NCBI RefSeq assembly: GCF_050563545.1
Contig: NZ_JBNXUM010000010.1
Location: 158,247-222,246 of the forward strand
Length of the DNA: 64,000 nucleotides
Direction: 5' to 3'
Origin: Falsiroseomonas sp050563545
GTDB taxonomy: Bacteria > Pseudomonadota > Alphaproteobacteria > Acetobacterales > Acetobacteraceae
In this document: piece after piece, positions 7,891 to 16,046 of the stretch
Layout of the letters: each line of letters opens with the position of its first letter
How positions within the stretch are numbered: the stretch's first letter is position 1
The notes under the pieces: generated by a model
What the model saw: only the letters and a program-made list of their open reading frames with translations
Told to the model about the DNA's origin: nothing
The model's database searches: none
Translations under genes and position numbers: made by a program

Positions 7891-9412
7891 CGACTTCGCA
7901 ACTCTGTTCGAGGAGGCCAAGGCGCAGCTGGGCAGTGGTGCTTGGGGCGAGCCCGACCGCAGCGTCGCCATCCGCGACGCAATGCCAACACCGCCCTGGC
8001 CGCAGCACCTCTTTGTGGGTGATTGGGGCAGCTACATTGAGGAGACGGCCGCGACCACCAGTTCGCCACCCGACTACGTTGGACTCGGCTTGTTCGAGGC
8101 CAGCGCGGCACTGATCGGCAACGCGCGATGGGGCTCGCCGCGTCCCGGGTGGGCCGAGCCCACGGTGCTGTGGGGGGCCGCAGTCGGACGTCCATCCTCC
8201 AGCAAGACGCCCCCGCTGCTAGCCGTGATGAACGTCGTCAGGCGCATCGAGGTGGAGGCAAACAACGATTGGGAAGATCGCCGCGCAGGCCACCGGAAGC
8301 AGAAGGAGGTCGCGAAGCTCGCCCGCGAGCAGTGGGAGGCCGATGTCCGGAGCGCTATGAAGGACCGCAAGGCGGCGCCGGATGAACCGAAAGAATCCCG
8401 CGAGCCGGAGCCGCTGTCGAAGCGGCGCTTCATCTCCACCGATACGACGACAGAGAAAGCAGCGCGACTCTCGGCGACGAATCCCCTCGGCCTCATCAAC
8501 TACCGTGACGAGCTTGCTGGTTGGCTGTCCAGCATGGATCGCTACAGCGGGGCTGCGGGCGCCGACCGTGCCTTCTGGCTGCAAGCCTGGAACGGCACCT
8601 TCTGGACGAAGGACCGGGTGAAGGATGGCGAGGACGAAATCTCCGTCCGCCACCTGAGTTGGAGCATCGTGGGCGGCATCACGCCCGACCGCCTTGCCTC
8701 GCTGATGCTTTCGGGCGACGACGACGGCTTGTCGGCGCGCTTCCTCTACGTCTGGCCCGACGCTCAAGAGCCGACTGACCTCGACGTTGAGCCGCCAACC
8801 CATATCCTGCTCGACGCCCTCCGCAAGCTCGCGGAGATCGAGTGGGACGCTCCGGAACCGACGATACTGCAGTTCACGCCGGAAGCGCGCTCGATGATGT
8901 TGGAGTGGCGCAAGCGCGTGTTCCAAATGGCGCAGGACGCGACTGGCATCTACGGATCGTGGCTGGGCAAGCTCCCCGGCATGGCACTTCGGCTCAGCGT
9001 GATCTTCGCCCACCTCACTGCAACCGGGCTGGGCGTAGCCCTGCCACAGGAGGTCAACGCCGACGACCTCCGCCGGGCATGCGAGTTCCTGGCCGACTAC
9101 GCCATCCCGATGACCAAGCGAACCTTCGGCCAAGCCGTACTGCCAGTGGCCGAGCAGGACGCCCGTGCGCTCGCCCGCTGGTACCTCCGCCAGCCCCCGC
9201 CTCGCCCCCGCATCCTAAACGCCCGTGCCCTGGTCCGGACGACCAACGGGCTAAACATTCCGACGCCTGAGCGCATGGAGGCCGCCCTCGTCAACTTGGC
9301 CGAAGCCGACACGGGCTGGTGCCGCCGCGTGACGGCAAGTGGCCCAGCGGGAGGGAGGCCGCGGAAGGATTTCGAGGTAAACCCAAAGTTGCTGGGAGAA
9401 GGGGGCTCCTGA
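7874..9412 (+). CDS. DUF3987 (YfjI-like) domain protein, putative mobile-element replication ATPase
   Basis: A 512-residue protein of the DUF3987/YfjI type, found in prophages and genomic islands and usually thought to be a helicase-like replication protein. A P-loop-like segment GAAVGRPSSSKTPPLLAV lies near residue 100. It deviates from a strict Walker A because SSSKT replaces GxGKS. NYRDELAGWLSSM near residue 212 contains an acidic pair compatible with Walker B. A charged helical linker (residues 130-185) precedes it and a C-terminal winged-helix-like region follows (ALVRTTNGLNIPTPERM). The 9-bp repeat array starts about 100 bases after the stop. Confidence 0.8.
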   Translation: MQVVADDFATLFEEAKAQLGSGAWGEPDRSVAIRDAMPTPPWPQHLFVGDWGSYIEETAATTSSPPDYVGLGLFEASAALIGNARWGSPRPGWAEPTVLWGAAVGRPSSSKTPPLLAVMNVVRRIEVEANNDWEDRRAGHRKQKEVAKLAREQWEADVRSAMKDRKAAPDEPKESREPEPLSKRRFISTDTTTEKAARLSATNPLGLINYRDELAGWLSSMDRYSGAAGADRAFWLQAWNGTFWTKDRVKDGEDEISVRHLSWSIVGGITPDRLASLMLSGDDDGLSARFLYVWPDAQEPTDLDVEPPTHILLDALRKLAEIEWDAPEPTILQFTPEARSMMLEWRKRVFQMAQDATGIYGSWLGKLPGMALRLSVIFAHLTATGLGVALPQEVNADDLRRACEFLADYAIPMTKRTFGQAVLPVAEQDARALARWYLRQPPPRPRILNARALVRTTNGLNIPTPERMEAALVNLAEADTGWCRRVTASGPAGGRPRKDFEVNPKLLGEGGS

Positions 9413-9515
9413 CGCCTGACTCTGTTTTTCTCGCCCCCACTAACGCTGTCAAAACTGCCAAACCCGCCCAAACCCTCGCCGTGGTTGTGCATCAACAGGT
9501 ACGCGCGCTATGGCG

Positions 9516-9623
9516 GTTTTGCCAGTTTTGGCAGTTTTGGCAGTCTGGACAATTTTGGCAATTTTGGCAGTTTTGGCAATTTTGGCAATTTTGGCAATTT
9601 TGGCAATTTTGGCAATTTTGGCA
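9516..9623. repeat. Twelve tandem 9-bp repeats, consensus ATTTTGGCA
   Basis: Twelve uninterrupted 9-bp units fill 9516-9623: three GTTTTGGCA-type units (the first with one change), one diverged GTCTGGACA, then eight ATTTTGGCA/GTTTTGGCA units. The block is AT-rich in a GC-rich setting. It lies in the roughly 390-base stretch between the DUF3987-type gene and the NYN gene, where nothing else is recognised. Because the unit is a multiple of three it keeps all frames open, giving artefactual AIL or FWQ repeat peptides. It could be replication iterons or slippage-expanded repeats. Confidence 0.9.
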
Positions 9624-9804
9624 ATCAAATGGACTCTGTCGCTCGTTGCTTGCAAGATTGCTAATCATGGCGGTGCGAAGAGCCTGGCACCGAGCAGATC
9701 GAGCTTGCCGCGGCCTCATGCTGAGATGACGAACGTGCGGTGGGCTGGCGCCACCTGCCGCTCGACTGACTTCCCGCCGTGGCAGAGTAAGCGTGCACTG
9801 ACGA

Positions 9805-10410
9805 CTACGGCGTGCTGGCCTTGCCTTGGTTCAGTCTGCGTCGGGCCGCAGCAAGAGGTTTGCCGAACTGCGTCTCGAGGTCGGCCAGATCAAGGTATGC
9901 GTCAGCCTGCGCCCTCAAACTATCGGCGATCATCGACCCGTCTGGCGCTCTGGTCGTCGAAACACTGACTACACGGGCACCGTGTCGGCGCTGGACGTAA
10001 TCAACGGCCGGCGTCATGTCACCGTCGCCGGTCACGAGCACGAGCTGCGCAACATGCTCGGCTGCCTCCACCATTGCGACCGTTAGCTCGACCGCACTGC
10101 TGAATCTAAGCCGACGCCGGCCTGTTTCCGGCTCTGTCCATTCGCGAGCCAACTTGACACGTACGATGTAGCCGTTGAAACCAAGCCACCGCACAAGGCC
10201 CAGCAGCGGATTCTCGCGATCGGCACCGACTTCGTCTTGCAGCGCCGTGCAGTACACCAACCGGCGCAAGTTCGTGCTGCCCGCCGCTACAGTCGCTTCG
10301 TCGAGCCATGCCGGGAACAGCTTGTAATCGACGTCCCAGCCGAGCGCGCGGGTGGCTGCGTAGAAATGCGGCCCGTCAATTATAGCGACGGTCGGCAGGC
10401 GTGCGAACAT
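9805..10410 (-). CDS. NYN-domain (LabA/DUF88, PIN-like) protein
   Basis: A 201-residue protein from ATG 10410; a longer frame reaches 10521 but its extension looks non-coding. NYN domains are PIN-like, metal-dependent RNase folds. Key segments are LPTVAIIDGPHFY at the N-terminus (first acidic residue), LVTGDGDMTPAVDYVQRRHGARVVSVST about residues 125-150 (the conserved D-x-D core) and a C-terminal ADAYLDLADLE. Catalytic acids are therefore present and RNase activity is plausible. It faces away from the four-gene cassette at 10599, separated by an AT-rich spacer that may hold divergent promoters. Confidence 0.82.
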   Translation of the reverse strand: MFARLPTVAIIDGPHFYAATRALGWDVDYKLFPAWLDEATVAAGSTNLRRLVYCTALQDEVGADRENPLLGLVRWLGFNGYIVRVKLAREWTEPETGRRRLRFSSAVELTVAMVEAAEHVAQLVLVTGDGDMTPAVDYVQRRHGARVVSVSTTRAPDGSMIADSLRAQADAYLDLADLETQFGKPLAAARRRLNQGKASTP

Positions 10411-10598
10411 GAGCACCGATACCACAGAACAGGTGCTCTGCGGTGCAGGACTCGCCGTCGAACGCGCCGGTGACGAAAGAGACATTTTCCTTGAACGAGA
10501 AAGACGCCGCCGGTATATCAACTGTGCCGCGTGGTTGATCGCCGCTTTTCAGTGAGCACGCGGGATTTTATTTCAATTTTTTAGCGAGTATTTCAGCA

Positions 10599-11195
10599 AT
10601 GTCTTTGAATCGCGCGGCCCGCCGGGCTGCAGCCGCACAAGCGCGGCCCATCACCATCTCTATGTATGACTTGTTCGACGGTGCGGCGAGCGCTTCAATC
10701 GACGAGTTGGTTGACCGCTTCGTTAAGCGCCTCGAGGCGAGCGTCGGCGAGCCTGTTCCCGACGACAAGCTCGATTACGTCCGCAACATCGCGTACCTGG
10801 CCGTTGTCAACTTCGAGCGCGCCGAACGCGGGGAGACACCGCTTCGTACCGCCGTCCACCATTCTGACGATCAGATCCAAGCCGGCCGTGCTGCTCTGCC
10901 GCATTTCCTCCAGCGTGCCCGAAAAGCGGAAGGCAAAGCCACGCTAAAGTTGAAGCGCATGCTCGATGGCGTGCGAGCCGCGGAAATTGAGGCCGTGATC
11001 GTTTACGAGTCGCCGGCCGGCGCTCCTCGAGGCTGGCAAGCCGACATCATGTTCAGCCGTGCAATCGGCGGGTTCGGCGGGGATATTATCGGTACGACTG
11101 GCGACCGCCCGTGCGCAACCCGTAAGGAAGCGGAGGAGCAAATTGTCGACGCACTCGCCTGCGTTCTGGCCTGCATCGACGGGGTGGATGCGTGA
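10599..11195 (+). CDS. Hypothetical protein, first gene of island cassette
   Basis: No family is recognised. The 198-residue protein has a basic Ala/Arg-rich start (SLNRAARRAAAAQARP), a helical middle (FVKRLEASVGEPVPDDKLDY near 43-62) and a C-terminal alpha/beta part. It has no signal peptide or membrane span. The upstream 100 bases are clearly AT-rich, suggesting the cassette promoter lies there, back to back with the NYN gene. Its stop TGA overlaps the next ATG (TGATG), so the four genes to 12488 are translationally coupled. Confidence 0.65.
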   Translation: MSLNRAARRAAAAQARPITISMYDLFDGAASASIDELVDRFVKRLEASVGEPVPDDKLDYVRNIAYLAVVNFERAERGETPLRTAVHHSDDQIQAGRAALPHFLQRARKAEGKATLKLKRMLDGVRAAEIEAVIVYESPAGAPRGWQADIMFSRAIGGFGGDIIGTTGDRPCATRKEAEEQIVDALACVLACIDGVDA

Positions 11196-11785
11196 TGGGC
11201 GTCAACACGACACACCACCTGCGCATGTATGGGGTGACCGTCGACCTCGACGCTGCACGCTGCGGCTGGCTCGACGACGGGCCGTTCTCCAAGAGGGCTG
11301 CAGCCGAGTTCGTGCGCGAGCGTCCGGATGGCCCGAGCGACCGGCTTACACATGCGGAACGTCCGGACCTGTGGATTTCCTTTGAGGGGCCCGGTCCGCA
11401 GATCGAGACAGTGGCCGACTTCGCCGCCGGCCATCCAGCGCTGACGCTGGATTTCATCCGGTACGACCCGGATATCAACGCAGGCGAGCATCACCGGTAC
11501 GAGGCTGGCGGTGGCAGCTTCATGCAGGAGTTCGACTACGCCTCCGGATACGAGTACGTCTACGGCGAGCCTGACCCGCTACTGGCCGGCGACAGTGACG
11601 AGACCGTCGACGACGATGCGGATGACGATCAGGAGGGTCACGAGATCCGACGCAACCAAGCCGTCGCAGCGTTCGATAAGATGATTCGCGGCGCCGACTT
11701 GCACATCGCAAACCTGACACAGCTGCTGGATGATTTGCAGCGCCAACGCGACCTCTACATCTCGGTGCGGAGTGGCCTCGTATGA
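11195..11785 (+). CDS. Hypothetical acidic protein, second gene of island cassette
   Basis: No family is recognised. The 196-residue protein starts at ATG 11195, which overlaps the preceding stop by one base; GTG 11192 is also in frame. The N-terminal 90 residues look like a small alpha/beta domain. A very acidic stretch (DSDETVDDDADDDQEGHE, about residues 131-148) follows, then a C-terminal helix with coiled-coil character (IANLTQLLDDLQRQRDLYI). The acidic linker and helix suggest a protein-protein interaction role. It overlaps the next gene by ATGA. Confidence 0.65.
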   Translation: MGVNTTHHLRMYGVTVDLDAARCGWLDDGPFSKRAAAEFVRERPDGPSDRLTHAERPDLWISFEGPGPQIETVADFAAGHPALTLDFIRYDPDINAGEHHRYEAGGGSFMQEFDYASGYEYVYGEPDPLLAGDSDETVDDDADDDQEGHEIRRNQAVAAFDKMIRGADLHIANLTQLLDDLQRQRDLYISVRSGLV

Positions 11786-12129
11786 GGTCGCAAACCCTGC
11801 CTGCGGGCCGGATCACCCGCATGCTCGATGTCAGCACGGCGCACATCGACGGCCGCGACAACGAGATCCTGACCGAATTGGCGCCTCGTGAGCATGGCGC
11901 TCGTCAGGGTGAGACGCCACCCTTTCGGGTTCTAGGGCACGGCTATGGTTTCATGGTGGATACGTACGCTGTGGACCTCGGGAAGGCGACCGCGGACGCA
12001 CGGGCCCTTGGCCTTAGTGAACGCTTCCTCGCCGTACTCGACCACGCGCGCAGGCAGGACTGCCGCTGGGCGAATCTGGATATGGACGCCGATCCGAGCC
12101 CGGTGCTGGAGAACGGAAAGTGGTCATGA
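11782..12129 (+). CDS. Small DUF5983-like protein, third gene of island cassette
   Basis: A 115-residue protein. The C-terminal half GHGYGFMVDTYAVD...FLAVLDHARRQDCRWANLDMDADPSPVL resembles DUF5983, a small domain common on plasmids and islands. In that domain a run of the form LxxARxxGCxWxxLDxDxD precedes a final tryptophan, here NGKWS. The match is from memory of the motif and is moderate. Function is unknown. It starts in an ATGA overlap with the previous gene and ends in another ATGA overlap with the next. Confidence 0.6.
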   Translation: MRSQTLPAGRITRMLDVSTAHIDGRDNEILTELAPREHGARQGETPPFRVLGHGYGFMVDTYAVDLGKATADARALGLSERFLAVLDHARRQDCRWANLDMDADPSPVLENGKWS

Positions 12130-12488
12130 TGCTTCTCCGTCTGCATTATCACTGTGAGTGCGGCCACACGTTCGAGGACTACTACACCGGCGAGGTGGAC
12201 AACGAGTGCCCAGCCTGCGGTAGCGACCAATCAGTCACCTTCAGCGAGCGATCCAGCGTTCCGGAAAGTGAGCTCCGCTTTGTTCAAGCTGCCGTCGCGA
12301 AGTTTCCGGGCCGCGGCGGCTGGCCGACTTTGGCGCTGATCGCGTTAGGCCGCGAACTCTGCCGCGATAGTCCTCCCAGCGATGACGACATCGATGCTCT
12401 GAGAGCCGACCCGATGGTGGCACTGCAGACCGGCCATAAATTCCGTATAGCGGCAGCGGGCGTCCGAAACGGCGGTCGATCGACCTGA
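12126..12488 (+). CDS. Zinc-ribbon protein, fourth gene of island cassette
   Basis: A 120-residue protein whose N-terminus holds a treble-clef or rubredoxin-like zinc ribbon: HCECGHTFEDYY, then ECPACGSDQSVTF, giving two CxC/CxxC knuckles about 20 residues apart. The rest is helical (LALIALGRELCRDSP). ATG 12126 overlaps the previous stop (ATGA); GTG 12120 is an alternative. It probably binds one zinc and may contact nucleic acid or a protein partner. It closes the coupled cassette. Confidence 0.65.
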   Translation: MMLLRLHYHCECGHTFEDYYTGEVDNECPACGSDQSVTFSERSSVPESELRFVQAAVAKFPGRGGWPTLALIALGRELCRDSPPSDDDIDALRADPMVALQTGHKFRIAAAGVRNGGRST

Positions 12489-12874
12489 GGCGAGGGTCGT
12501 CCCTCTCGTCGGCTTTGGCGATGTAGACGCTTGCCGGCCACGGCAGAGAGTGGTGTCACAACTATAACTCCTCGCTGCATGCCTCGACCGCGCTCCGGTC
12601 TGCCCGGTCGAGGACGGCAAGCGCATCACCGCGCCGCCGTATCCCGATGCGCCTGAGCTGGTAAGGAGCGCCAGCACGACGACGGGCGGAATACCAAGCG
12701 CCAGGGCGAGGGCCTTCACGTCCGACACCTCCGCTGGGCGAAGGAGAGCGGCGGTCCCGACGGCGAGCGGGCTTCCAAAATCGCCGGCGCAGCCGCTCCG
12801 GCTTTGTGCCCCAGCCGGTGCGCCCGCATGCCATAGAGAGGTCCAGGATGCGCTGACGGCTGCCCGACAGCTGC
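12489..12874. other. No gene recognised
   Basis: This stretch between the zinc-ribbon gene and the transposase remnant has only interrupted frames without recognisable motifs. It looks like decayed DNA. Confidence 0.5.
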
Positions 12875-13020
12875 GACGCTGCCGCACGGGTCATTCCGGA
12901 TGAGCTACTTCTCCTGCTTCGCGTCGTGCGCCGGCGAGTGGCCGCCACCGAGCCTGGCGCGCGCATCATCGGCATCGATGAATTTGCGTGGAGGCGGGGC
13001 CAACGTATCCGTCGTCGTGA
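12875..13020 (+). pseudogene. Remnant of an ISL3-family-like transposase
   Basis: One plus-strand frame reads ARVIPDELLLLLRVVRRR, then GARIIGIDEFAWRRGQR. The second part matches the first catalytic aspartate region of ISL3-type DDE transposases (IGIDD/EWAWRKG). No continuing frame exists on either side, so only about 45 codons survive. The following 190 bases to the operator at 13209 hold nothing recognisable. It marks the right-hand part of the accessory region. Confidence 0.6.
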
Positions 13021-13208
13021 CTCCACCTTGCGAAACGTCGTGCTGCTGATGCCGTGTCGCGTGACGGCATGCGGCGGAGGGCATGGCTCTGGTCATCGTG
13101 GCAGCGTCCGCGTCGCGCGCAGGGCGGCCTCGCTACCGCGGAATTAGGCAGGAAGCAGGCTCTCGATACGCCACCGAGGCCAGAAAAGCCTTGTTCGGTC
13201 GCGTAAAC

Positions 13209-13228
13209 TGGTATCATCATTATACCCA
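13209..13228. promoter_or_regulatory. FadR/GntR-type operator upstream of the sugar cluster
   Basis: TGGTAT at 13209 and ATACCC(A) at 13222 form an inverted repeat with a 7-base centre (GGTAT-N7-ATACC). FadR-subfamily GntR regulators often bind dyads of the TGGT...ACCA kind. The site lies 24 bases before the first gene of the cluster, and that cluster encodes a FadR-type regulator at 18812. A -10-like TATCAT (13212-13217) falls inside the dyad, which would suit repression. Confidence 0.6.
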
Positions 13229-13251
13229 ACCGGAGGAAGCGGGCACGCGGC

Positions 13252-14280
13252 ATGGTCTTGCGGGGCGCCCTGGTTGGGTGCGGGTTCTTCGCCAGAAACC
13301 ATCTGGCCGCTTGGCGCGAGGTCGCCGGCGTCGAGATCGTCGCGACTTGCGACCTCCAGGCCGACAAGGCCGCCGCGCTTGCCGCCGAGTTCGCAATCCC
13401 GCGCAGTTACGCCGACGCGGCTGCGATGGCTGCTGAGGAACGCCTGGATTTCGTTGACGTCGTCACGACGGTCGAAAGCCACCGCGCGTTGGTCGAACTC
13501 TTCGCCCAGCATGGTGTCGCCGTGGTCTGCCAGAAGCCCTTCGCCCGCGACCTGGGCGAGGGACGCGCGATGGTCGAGGCCTGCGCCAGCGCCGGGGTGC
13601 CGATCATGGTGCATGAGAACTGGCGCTGGCAGGCGCCGCTGCTGGCGGTGAAGCAGGTGCTGGACTCCGGCGCGATCGGCTCGCCGCAGGTCGCCCGCAT
13701 CGCCTTCCGCCACGCCTACGACATCTATTCGGGCCAGCCCTACCTCCTAAAGGAGACGCGGCTGGCGCTGATGGATATCGGAATCCATGTTCTGGATGTT
13801 GCGCGAAGCTGGCTTGGTGAGACGACGCGAATCGCCTGCCGCGCGCAGCGTATTGACCCGCGTGTCGCGGGCGAGGACAGCGTCTCCGTGCTGCTCGACC
13901 ATGAAGGCGGCGCGCGGAGCTTCGTGGATTTCTGCTTCGCGACGCAGCTGCACCCCGACCCGTTCCCGCAGACGCTGGTGGACATCCAGGGCAGCGCCGG
14001 CCGACTGCGGCTCGGCCCGGATTTCCGGCTGACCGTTGCGACCCAGAATGGAACGCGCGAGAGCGTGGTGGACGCCGAGGTGCCGGCATGGGGAGCGCGG
14101 CCCTGGCATGTCATCCAGGACAGCGTGCGGCGGATCCAGCGCCACTGGGTGGAGTGTCTTCATGAACGCCGACCGGCCGCGACATCGGGCGCGGATAACC
14201 TTCGCACGCTGCAACTCGTGGAACTCGCTTATGCCAGCGCCGCCGCCGGCCGCGCGTTGCCAGTCGAGCCGCTACAATGA
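13252..14280 (+). CDS. apsD: Gfo/Idh/MocA oxidoreductase, D-apiose dehydrogenase-like
   Basis: A 342-residue NAD(P)-dependent sugar dehydrogenase. The N-terminal Rossmann domain starts ALVGCGFFARNHLAAW (GxGxxA-type turn). QKPF near residue 87 replaces the usual EKP with its conserved lysine, and HENWRWQAPLLAVKQVL (about 121-137) and LMDIGIHVLDVARSWLGE (about 173-190) follow. These segments resemble ApsD, which oxidises D-apiose to apionolactone, and an apionate-lactonase-like gene lies in the same cluster. Exact substrate remains inferred. GGAGGA lies 14 bases before the ATG, slightly far. It is the first gene behind the palindrome at 13209 and overlaps the next by ATGA. Confidence 0.8.
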   Translation: MVLRGALVGCGFFARNHLAAWREVAGVEIVATCDLQADKAAALAAEFAIPRSYADAAAMAAEERLDFVDVVTTVESHRALVELFAQHGVAVVCQKPFARDLGEGRAMVEACASAGVPIMVHENWRWQAPLLAVKQVLDSGAIGSPQVARIAFRHAYDIYSGQPYLLKETRLALMDIGIHVLDVARSWLGETTRIACRAQRIDPRVAGEDSVSVLLDHEGGARSFVDFCFATQLHPDPFPQTLVDIQGSAGRLRLGPDFRLTVATQNGTRESVVDAEVPAWGARPWHVIQDSVRRIQRHWVECLHERRPAATSGADNLRTLQLVELAYASAAAGRALPVEPLQ

Positions 14281-14702
14281 CGGCGCTCCGGCACGCGGCA
14301 GAGGCGATCGCGGCCGGCGGCGTCGGCCGCTGCTTCTTCATCCATCTTGCCTGCGACGGCAGCGCGACGGAGCAAGACGCCGCGGTCGCGCTGGCGCTGG
14401 GGGAACGTGCCCTCGGGCCCGTCGCCGCGGTTGAGGCGCGCCGCGCTGCTGGCCCTTCCCTACTGCTGCAGGCTTGGCATGAGGGCGGCGGCATCGCGCA
14501 ATTCGTCTTACGGGAGGCCCCGGAAGGCGGCGTAAGGCTCGACCTCGACGGCGAGACGGGATCGCTGCGGCTGAATGCCGCGGGGCGCCTTCTTCGCCAC
14601 GCCGCCGGCACCGTGCAGCCCGTGGCACCGCAAGCAGCCGACATGCCCGGCGACGTCACGCGACTTGCCACCCTGATCCGCGCCGCACTCGCGCAGGACT
14701 GA
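14277..14702 (+). CDS. Small protein resembling an oxidoreductase C-terminal domain
   Basis: A 141-residue protein coupled to the dehydrogenase by an ATGA overlap. No family is firmly recognised. The segment AQFVLREAPEGGVRLDLDGE followed by GSLRLNAAGRLLRHAAG looks like the beta-sheet part of Gfo/Idh/MocA C-terminal domains (compare the GSLRL pattern in the preceding protein). There is no Rossmann nucleotide fold, so it cannot act as a dehydrogenase alone. It may be a duplicated, reduced domain that helps the upstream enzyme, or an unrelated accessory protein. Confidence 0.6.
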   Translation: MTALRHAAEAIAAGGVGRCFFIHLACDGSATEQDAAVALALGERALGPVAAVEARRAAGPSLLLQAWHEGGGIAQFVLREAPEGGVRLDLDGETGSLRLNAAGRLLRHAAGTVQPVAPQAADMPGDVTRLATLIRAALAQD

Positions 14703-14777
14703 TCCAGCCCACCCGCCCGCGATCACGACGCGGCGCGAGAAGAATGACCAGGAACACAAGGAAGGAGGAGACGCATC

Positions 14778-16040
14778 ATGATCACCATCAGCCGCCGTAC
14801 ATTCGGGAAGGGGCTCCTCGGCCTCGGCGCTGCTGGCCTCGCTAGCCCGGCCCTCGCGCAGGGTCGCACGACAGTGGAGCTCTTCGGCCTCGCTACCAAT
14901 GGCTGGGACCCCGTGATCGACGGCTTTCAGCGCGACAACCCGAACGTCACCGTCCGTTGGACGCGTTTCGGCACGGACGAGATGAAGCAGGCGCTGCGCG
15001 TTGGCGCGGGATCGGGCCGCATGCCCGATGTCTGGTTCAACTGGGGTGGCAGCTTGGCTTCGCCCTACAACCAAGCCGGCCTGTCGCTGGACCTGACGCC
15101 GCGGCTCGGCGCGCTGGGCTTGAGCGAGACGCTGCTCCCGACGGCGCTGGAACTCGCAAGCGACCGCGGCAAGGTCTACGGCGTGCCGAACCGCATCGTC
15201 CCGATGAGCATCATCTACCGCAACGAGCTGATGGAGCGCGCCGGCGTCACCAGCCCGCCGCGCACCTTCGTCGAGCTCGAAGCCGCCTGTGACCGGCTCC
15301 GCGCGGCGCGCATCACGCCCTTCTCGCTGGGCGGCAAGTTCAGCTGGATGACCATGCGCTTCACCGACTTCTTCATGGAGCACTTCGCCGGGCCGGAGGA
15401 GCACGACCGCATCCTAGCTATGGAGAGCAGCTGGGATTCCGAACCTGTCGTGCGCGCCTTCACCAAGCTGCGGGAATGGGTGACCAAGGGCAACTTCAAC
15501 CAGGGCTTCCTCAACATCGACCCCGCGACGAACATGCAGTTGGTCTACCAGGGCCGCGCCGCGATGGTCTTTGAGGTGCCGAACATCGAGATCACGCGCC
15601 TGGCGCGCGAGAACATCGACCCCCGCACCTACACCCCGATCATCGCGCCGAGCGACCACGCGAAGAAGCGCGTCTCGGGCTTCCAGCAGCAGCTCCAGGT
15701 CTCTTCGCGCGCGGCGCCGGAGGTGCAGGCGGCCGCCCTGGCCTATGCGACCTATGTCGTGAAGCCCGACCTCGCCGCTCAGCACATGCAGTCCATCGGC
15801 GGGCCGTCCGCGGTGCGCGGCGTGATGCCGGGTGAGAACTTCCCGTTGCAGCGGCAATGGGCGAACTGGCTGCAGAGCGAGGTCTCGCTTTATCTTCCTG
15901 GTGACCAGGCGCTGCCGCAGGAGATCGTCGCCGCCTATTTCGAGGCGCAGGATTCCGTCGTGCTCGGCACGCTCTCGCCCCGCGATGCGGCGAAGCAGGT
16001 CCAGCAGGCGATCACATCCTTCAAGTCGCGCCGGAACTGA
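14778..16040 (+). CDS. Sugar ABC transporter substrate-binding protein (family 1)
   Basis: A 420-residue periplasmic binding protein. The N-terminus ISRRTFGKGLLGLGAAGLASPALAQG is a twin-arginine signal with an AxA cleavage site near residue 28. The mature part has the family-1 extracellular solute-binding fold (FNWGGSLASPYNQAGLSLDL around 89-108; VYQGRAAMVFEVPN around 255-268). It delivers a carbohydrate to the two permeases that follow. A purine-rich GGAAGGAGGAGACGC block precedes the ATG. Ligand is unknown; context suggests apiose or a related branched sugar derivative. Confidence 0.9.
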   Translation: MITISRRTFGKGLLGLGAAGLASPALAQGRTTVELFGLATNGWDPVIDGFQRDNPNVTVRWTRFGTDEMKQALRVGAGSGRMPDVWFNWGGSLASPYNQAGLSLDLTPRLGALGLSETLLPTALELASDRGKVYGVPNRIVPMSIIYRNELMERAGVTSPPRTFVELEAACDRLRAARITPFSLGGKFSWMTMRFTDFFMEHFAGPEEHDRILAMESSWDSEPVVRAFTKLREWVTKGNFNQGFLNIDPATNMQLVYQGRAAMVFEVPNIEITRLARENIDPRTYTPIIAPSDHAKKRVSGFQQQLQVSSRAAPEVQAAALAYATYVVKPDLAAQHMQSIGGPSAVRGVMPGENFPLQRQWANWLQSEVSLYLPGDQALPQEIVAAYFEAQDSVVLGTLSPRDAAKQVQQAITSFKSRRN

Positions 16041-16046
16041 CGCGGC

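Noticed and set aside
9516..9623. CRISPR array
   Set aside because: Units are directly adjacent 9-mers with no spacers and no cas genes are nearby.
9510..9968. Open frame with AIL repeat peptide across the 9-bp repeats
   Set aside because: The peptide arises only because a 9-bp unit keeps frames open; other frames give equally repetitive FWQ or NCQ peptides and the downstream part has no motif.
12345..12887. 180-codon minus-strand frame in the island spacer
   Set aside because: No start context, no motif and a composition rich in Arg/Ser/Ala typical of chance frames.
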